Source: Hyphomonas sp.
GTDB lineage: Bacteria > Pseudomonadota > Alphaproteobacteria > Caulobacterales > Hyphomonadaceae
Length of the DNA: 64,000 nt
Assembly: GCA_020638455.1 (NCBI GenBank)
Contig: JACKIK010000003.1
Span: forward strand, 124,001 to 188,000
Direction of reading: 5' to 3'
Program-made: the position numbers and the translations under genes
Part shown: positions 59,819 to 64,000 of the stretch, piece by piece
Layout of the letters: each line of letters begins with the position of its first letter
Position numbering within the stretch: position 1 is the first letter of the stretch
Notes under the pieces: generated by a model
Database searches by the model: none
What the model was told of the DNA's origin: nothing
What the model saw: only the letters and a program-made list of their open reading frames with translations

Positions 59819-61375
59819 CTAGCTGCGCAAGGCCTGCCGGATATCGCGGATGCGAATGGCGCCGGTGAGCAGCGCCGCAACCGCATAGGTCAGCCCGCCG
59901 GCCAGGATCACGATCCCGGCCGCAAAGGCCTTGGAATCGATGATATTGTCGCGGATCCACTGGAAGTTCTGCAGCAACCACCAGACCACGCCGCCCATCA
60001 GGCCGCTGGCCACCAGCGACCGCACGATGCGCGAAATCAGGACCGGCCCCGGATGATACCAGCCGCGCGCGACCAGCGTGCCCGCGAGCGCCAGCGCATT
60101 CACCCATGCCGCCAGCGAGGTCGCAATAGCAAGGCCGACAAAGCCCTGCGTCCCATGCTGGTTCAGCCAGAAGAACAGGCCGGCGCCCAGCACGGTATTG
60201 ATGGCAACGGACACCAGCGCGAACCGCATCGGCGTCCTGGTATCCTCACGCGCGAAGAAGGCAGGCGCCAGCACCTTGATCAGCACGAAGGCCGGCACGC
60301 CCCAGGCAAAGTGGAACAGCGCCCCGCCCGACTGGGCCGCGTCGCTTCCATGGAAAGCGCCGCGCACGAAAAAGGCCTCGATCAGGAAGACGGGCGCGAT
60401 CAGCAGGGCCACGGCGGCCGGCAGGGTCAGCGCCATGGCGAGGCCGATCCCCTCATCCATCGTCGTCTGGCCGGTATGATGGTCCTCGTTTCGCGCGGCC
60501 CGTGACAGGCGCGGCAGGATGGCGACACCCACAGCCACGCCGACCAGGCCCAGCGGCAGCTGGTAAAGCCGGTCCGCCGCATACAGCCAGGACTTGGCGC
60601 CGACTTCGAAACTCGCGAGCGACTGACTGACAATAATGTTGATCTGCGTGCCCGACGCCGCAATCGTGCCCGGAATGGCCAGCCTCATCACCCGTCGGAC
60701 GGCTGGCGTGATCCGCGGCCATCCGATCAGGCCAAGATGCACTTTCTGACGGCGCACGCCCCACCAGAGCAGGGCCGCCTGCAACATGCCGGCGATAAAA
60801 TACGCAACGGCGGCGGCCTTGGCCGTGGTTACCGGCTCGACGCTGACAAAGGCTGCCGGGATCAGGCAGAGGTTGAGGATGGTCGGCGCCCCGGCCGACA
60901 GGATGAACCGCTCGGCCGAATTCAGCACGCCCGACATCAGCGCCGCGATGGCCATGAAGGTGAGGTAGGGCATCGTGATGCGTGTCAGCAGCACGGCCAG
61001 CGCATAGGCCCTGTGATTGTCCGCCTGCCCGCCATGGATGACCAGCAATACCCAGGGCATGAAAATCTGCGCGACAATCGTCAGCACGGCGGTCGCCGCG
61101 AACAAGACCCGCAGGGCTTCCTGCGCCACAGCCTTTGCGGCGTCCGGTCCCTCGGATTCGAGCGTGCGGGCATAGGTCGGCACGAAGGCCGAGGCGAAGG
61201 CGCCTTCGGCGAAGATCCGCCGGAACAGGTTCGGGAATTGCTGCGCCGTCGCCCAGGCATCGCCGATCGGGCCGGCGCCGATCCGGCCGACCAACAGGAT
61301 GTCCCGCACCATGCCCAGCACGCGGCTGCCCAGCGTCAGCGACGATTGCACCAGTGTGTTGCGGGCAATGCTCAT
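59819..61375 (-). CDS. murJ: Lipid II flippase MurJ
   Basis: The protein has 518 residues and about 14 membrane helices. MurJ landmarks are LGSRVLGMVRDILLVGRIGA near the start, FPNLFRRIFAEGAFASAFVP and FVRGAFHGSDAAQSG. It moves lipid II across the inner membrane for peptidoglycan synthesis. It follows glnD by 22 bp. Confidence 0.96.
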   Translation of the reverse strand: MSIARNTLVQSSLTLGSRVLGMVRDILLVGRIGAGPIGDAWATAQQFPNLFRRIFAEGAFASAFVPTYARTLESEGPDAAKAVAQEALRVLFAATAVLTIVAQIFMPWVLLVIHGGQADNHRAYALAVLLTRITMPYLTFMAIAALMSGVLNSAERFILSAGAPTILNLCLIPAAFVSVEPVTTAKAAAVAYFIAGMLQAALLWWGVRRQKVHLGLIGWPRITPAVRRVMRLAIPGTIAASGTQINIIVSQSLASFEVGAKSWLYAADRLYQLPLGLVGVAVGVAILPRLSRAARNEDHHTGQTTMDEGIGLAMALTLPAAVALLIAPVFLIEAFFVRGAFHGSDAAQSGGALFHFAWGVPAFVLIKVLAPAFFAREDTRTPMRFALVSVAINTVLGAGLFFWLNQHGTQGFVGLAIATSLAAWVNALALAGTLVARGWYHPGPVLISRIVRSLVASGLMGGVVWWLLQNFQWIRDNIIDSKAFAAGIVILAGGLTYAVAALLTGAIRIRDIRQALRS

Positions 61376-61397
61376 GGAGGTGTTCGTGCAGGGGTTC

Positions 61398-64000
61398 TCA
61401 GAAACTGTCTACGGCGCGCGACCGCTTCAATTTCCGGGCCGGTGTGTGCGGTGCCTCCGGCTCTTCGCGCGAAAGCACGTCGAGAAGTTGGTCGCGCAGC
61501 GACTCTTTGAGGGCCTTGTCGCCCAGTTTCTGCCCCTTCTGCGTCTGCACATAGAAGGCGTCGAACACCCGCTCGCCATAAGAACCGACATGGGCAGACT
61601 GGATCGACACGCCGGCATCGGCAAGGCACTGGGCCACTTCATAGAGCAGGCCCGGCCGGTCGCGCCCGGCAATATCGATCACCGTGCTGTCGACGGAAAT
61701 GTCGTCCCGGATCTGCGCCGACGGCTGGACCAGGAAGGCGGCCTCGCGCCGGCTGGTCCGCCCCTTCACCACGACCTGCATCGGTGTACCGCCAAGCACC
61801 CCCTTCAGCGCCGCTTCCAGCCGGACGAGTCGGGGGGTGTCATCGGTTCCGAACGGCTTGCCCTGAATGTCCTGCAGCATGAACACGTCGACGATGCGGC
61901 TGGCGCGGCTGGTAAAGACCTGCGCGGCGACGATATTCGCGCCGTGATGGGCCAGCGCCCCGGCAAGGTCCGCAAACAGGCCGGGCCGGTCGGCACCGGA
62001 CACGATCAGCGCCAGTGCGCCGCCTTCGGCATGCACGCGGTGGCGCACGATGTCCCCGCCCGCGCTGAGCGCTTCGGCGTGCCAGGCGAGATCGTCGACA
62101 TCGAACCCGTTCCAGTAAGCCGGTTCCATGTCCAGCATGATGGGCGGGACGATACCGATCCGCTCGGTGAGTTCCTCGCGGCGGCGCTCGGCGCGGGCTT
62201 CGAGTTCGGCCTGCACGCCGGCCTCGTCCGTGCGTCCGCCGCGCAACGCCGCGGCGGTATTGTGGTAGAGATCCGTCAGCAATTGCCCCTTCCAGGCATT
62301 CCATACGCCCGGCCCGACGGCCTTGATATCGGCAATCGTCAAGATAAAGAGCAGGCGCAGCCGTTCCAGCGAGCCGACCATGCCGGCAAACTTGGCCACA
62401 GTCCGCGGATCGGAAATATCCCGCTTCTGCGCGGTTTCGCTCATTTCGAGATGGTGCCCGACCAGCCAGACGACGAGATCGGTCTCGTCCTCCGGCAGGC
62501 CAAGGCGCTGGCACGCCTTGCGGGCCGTCTTCATGCCCTCGACCTGCTGGTCGCCCTTTCCCTTGCCGGTATCGTGCAACAGCATGGCGAGATAGAGCGC
62601 TCTGCGGTTCTCGATCAGCTCGAACAGTTCATGCACTTGCGGCACGGGTTCGATCCGCCGGTGTTCCATCGCCGCAATGGCCTCGACAGCCCGGATCGTA
62701 TGTTCATCCACCGTATAGTGATGATACATGTTGAACTGGGTCTGCGCGACGATGCCGCCGAATTCCGGGATCGCGCGGCCAAGCACACCTGCCTCGTTCA
62801 TCCGCCTCAGGACGAGGCCCGGATCGTCCCCGCCAAGAATGGCATCCAGGATCAGTTCCCGGGCCGCCGGCGTATTGCGCAATGCTTCGTTCAGCCCCCG
62901 GAGATTGCGCGTGATCAGGCTCAGCGCATGGGGATGGATATCCTTGTGCTCACGCCGCGCGATCACGAACAGGCGCAGCATGTTGAGCGGATTCTTGCGC
63001 ATCACCGTGTCGTCTTCGACATTGATGCGGCCGCCATCGAGAATGAAGCCCTTGTCCTTCAGGGGCTGAGGGCCGCGTGCCGGCAGGAAGCGGAACAGCC
63101 CCTCCGGCCGTTTCTTCTGGTCGGCTTCCAGCTTCGCTGCGAGGATACGTGTCAGGCCGCCGACATCCTTGGTGACGAGGAAATAACGTTTCATGAACCG
63201 CTCGACGCCCTGCTGGCCCTCACGATCGCGATAGCCCATACGCGCGGCGATTTCCGGCTGCAGGTCGAAGCTCAGCCGCTCCTCGGCGCGGCCGGTCACG
63301 AAATGCAGATGGCAGCGCACCGTCCACAGGAACCGGGCTGCGCGGATGAACACGGCATATTCATGGTCCGTGAGCAGACTGTTCTGCATCACGTCTTCCA
63401 GTGTGTGGCCGCCCTTCATATGCTTGACGATCCAGTAGAGCGTCTGCAGGTCGCGCAGGCCACCCTTGCCTTCCTTGAGGTTCGGTTCCACCACATAACG
63501 CGCATCGCCCTGGCGCGTATGCCTGTTTTCGCGCTCGGCCAGCTTGTCGTGGATGAACTGCGCATCCCGCCCTTTGACGGCCTGTTCCCGGAACGCCGCC
63601 AGCATGTCGTTCGCCAGCGGCTCGTCTCCGCAGATGAAGCGGGCATCGAGCAGGCTCGTCTTGATCGTCACATCGTCCAGGGCCAGCTTTACGCAATCGT
63701 TCGGCGTGCGGAAGGCATTGCCGACTTTCAGCCCCATGTCCCACAGGGCGTAGAGCATGTATTCGACCACGCTTTCCGTGTGCGGACTGACCTTGTAGGC
63801 CCTCAGGAACAGGAGGTCCGTATCCGATGACGGTGCCATCACGCCGCGGCCGTAGCCGCCCGTCGCCATGACCGCGATGCGCTCGGCTTCCGTCGGGTTG
63901 CGGGCGCGGTGCACATGTGTCGTGGTAAAGTCGTACAGCGCGCTGATCACTTCATCCTGAACGGCGGACAGGAGGCGTGCCGTATCGAGACCGTCCGCCC
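61398..64000 (-). CDS. glnD: Bifunctional uridylyltransferase/uridylyl-removing enzyme GlnD (5' end off right edge)
   Basis: About 867 residues are visible; the frame stays open to the window edge, so the GTG at 63950 is internal. The nucleotidyltransferase site is ATGGYGRGVMAPSSDTDLLF, the HD domain (UR activity) is YHHYTVDEHTIRAVEAI with HDTGKGKGDQQ, and two C-terminal ACT domains follow (near 710 and 810). It adds and removes UMP on PII proteins in response to glutamine. The last residues KLKRSRAVDSF end 22 bp before murJ. Confidence 0.96.
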   Translation of the reverse strand, partial: ADGLDTARLLSAVQDEVISALYDFTTTHVHRARNPTEAERIAVMATGGYGRGVMAPSSDTDLLFLRAYKVSPHTESVVEYMLYALWDMGLKVGNAFRTPNDCVKLALDDVTIKTSLLDARFICGDEPLANDMLAAFREQAVKGRDAQFIHDKLAERENRHTRQGDARYVVEPNLKEGKGGLRDLQTLYWIVKHMKGGHTLEDVMQNSLLTDHEYAVFIRAARFLWTVRCHLHFVTGRAEERLSFDLQPEIAARMGYRDREGQQGVERFMKRYFLVTKDVGGLTRILAAKLEADQKKRPEGLFRFLPARGPQPLKDKGFILDGGRINVEDDTVMRKNPLNMLRLFVIARREHKDIHPHALSLITRNLRGLNEALRNTPAARELILDAILGGDDPGLVLRRMNEAGVLGRAIPEFGGIVAQTQFNMYHHYTVDEHTIRAVEAIAAMEHRRIEPVPQVHELFELIENRRALYLAMLLHDTGKGKGDQQVEGMKTARKACQRLGLPEDETDLVVWLVGHHLEMSETAQKRDISDPRTVAKFAGMVGSLERLRLLFILTIADIKAVGPGVWNAWKGQLLTDLYHNTAAALRGGRTDEAGVQAELEARAERRREELTERIGIVPPIMLDMEPAYWNGFDVDDLAWHAEALSAGGDIVRHRVHAEGGALALIVSGADRPGLFADLAGALAHHGANIVAAQVFTSRASRIVDVFMLQDIQGKPFGTDDTPRLVRLEAALKGVLGGTPMQVVVKGRTSRREAAFLVQPSAQIRDDISVDSTVIDIAGRDRPGLLYEVAQCLADAGVSIQSAHVGSYGERVFDAFYVQTQKGQKLGDKALKESLRDQLLDVLSREEPEAPHTPARKLKRSRAVDSF

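Noticed and set aside
61299..63830. An 843-residue plus-strand frame
   Set aside because: Antisense of glnD, whose catalytic motifs are unambiguous on the minus strand.

Overview
The window is 64 kb of GC-rich, gene-dense chromosome from an alphaproteobacterium, most likely a marine member of the Hyphomonadaceae/Caulobacterales (Hyphomonas-like). This is inferred from content: UrcA, DUF1489 and CC_3452-type proteins, two TonB-dependent receptors, a perfect CtrA-type box, and the run glnD-murJ-trpS followed further on by nfu, tsaB, rimI and fur, an order I associate with alphaproteobacteria. I saw no rRNA or tRNA gene, CRISPR array, transposase, integrase or phage gene, so this is chromosomal backbone with accessory insertions.

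Layout. 1-4.1 kb (minus): the start of an M48 protease, an acidic H3TH-type protein and an OmpA/BON envelope protein. 4.2-5.9 kb (plus): two coupled RNA methyltransferases. 6-12 kb (minus): a 1000-residue TonB-dependent receptor, a DUF3667 membrane protein and an orphan OppA-type binding lipoprotein. 12-16 kb: small genes, a Gfo/Idh/MocA oxidoreductase and a tryptophanase. 17-20.3 kb (minus): a phospholipase C-fold/acidic-linker/DUF4332 protein and an acyl-CoA dehydrogenase. 20.5-25.3 kb: two small secreted proteins with matching promoters, DUF302, a VOC protein, a four-gene haloalkane dehalogenase operon and a LysM protein. 25.5-34 kb (plus): pckA, thiolase, a thioredoxin-fold lipoprotein, a Pro/Glu-rich protein and a second TonB-dependent receptor. 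34-38.5 kb: trkH, leucine-dehydrogenase-type enzyme and a UspA pair. 38.6-42.4 kb (plus): DUF3604 lipoprotein, parvulin and HupE/UreJ. 42.4-51 kb: TSUP permease, orphan TadG-type vWA protein, Baeyer-Villiger-type monooxygenase, EamA exporter, envelope proteins and a JmjC/cupin protein. 51.2-64 kb (minus): fur, ycaQ, ogt, dienelactone hydrolase, rimI, tsaB, nitroreductase, nfu, a membrane protein, a copper chaperone, trpS, murJ and glnD (cut by the right edge).

The physiology suggested is that of an aerobic marine heterotroph: TonB uptake, fatty-acid and acetoacetyl-CoA metabolism, gluconeogenesis by PckA, branched-chain amino-acid and tryptophan breakdown, and detoxification of xenobiotics and DNA alkylation. 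Most distinctive are (i) two unrelated proteins in which a long Asp/Glu-only linker ends in a helix-hairpin-helix-type domain; (ii) two adjacent small secreted proteins with superimposable promoter/operator/leader blocks; (iii) the lipoprotein-parvulin-HupE trio; (iv) a perfect CtrA box before an uncharacterised membrane protein; (v) eight CCGGA motifs phased at about 11 bp; and (vi) two convergent gene pairs that each share a CTAG as both stop codons.

Family assignments come from reading translations by eye. No database search was run, and start codons were chosen from Shine-Dalgarno position and the start of recognisable homology.
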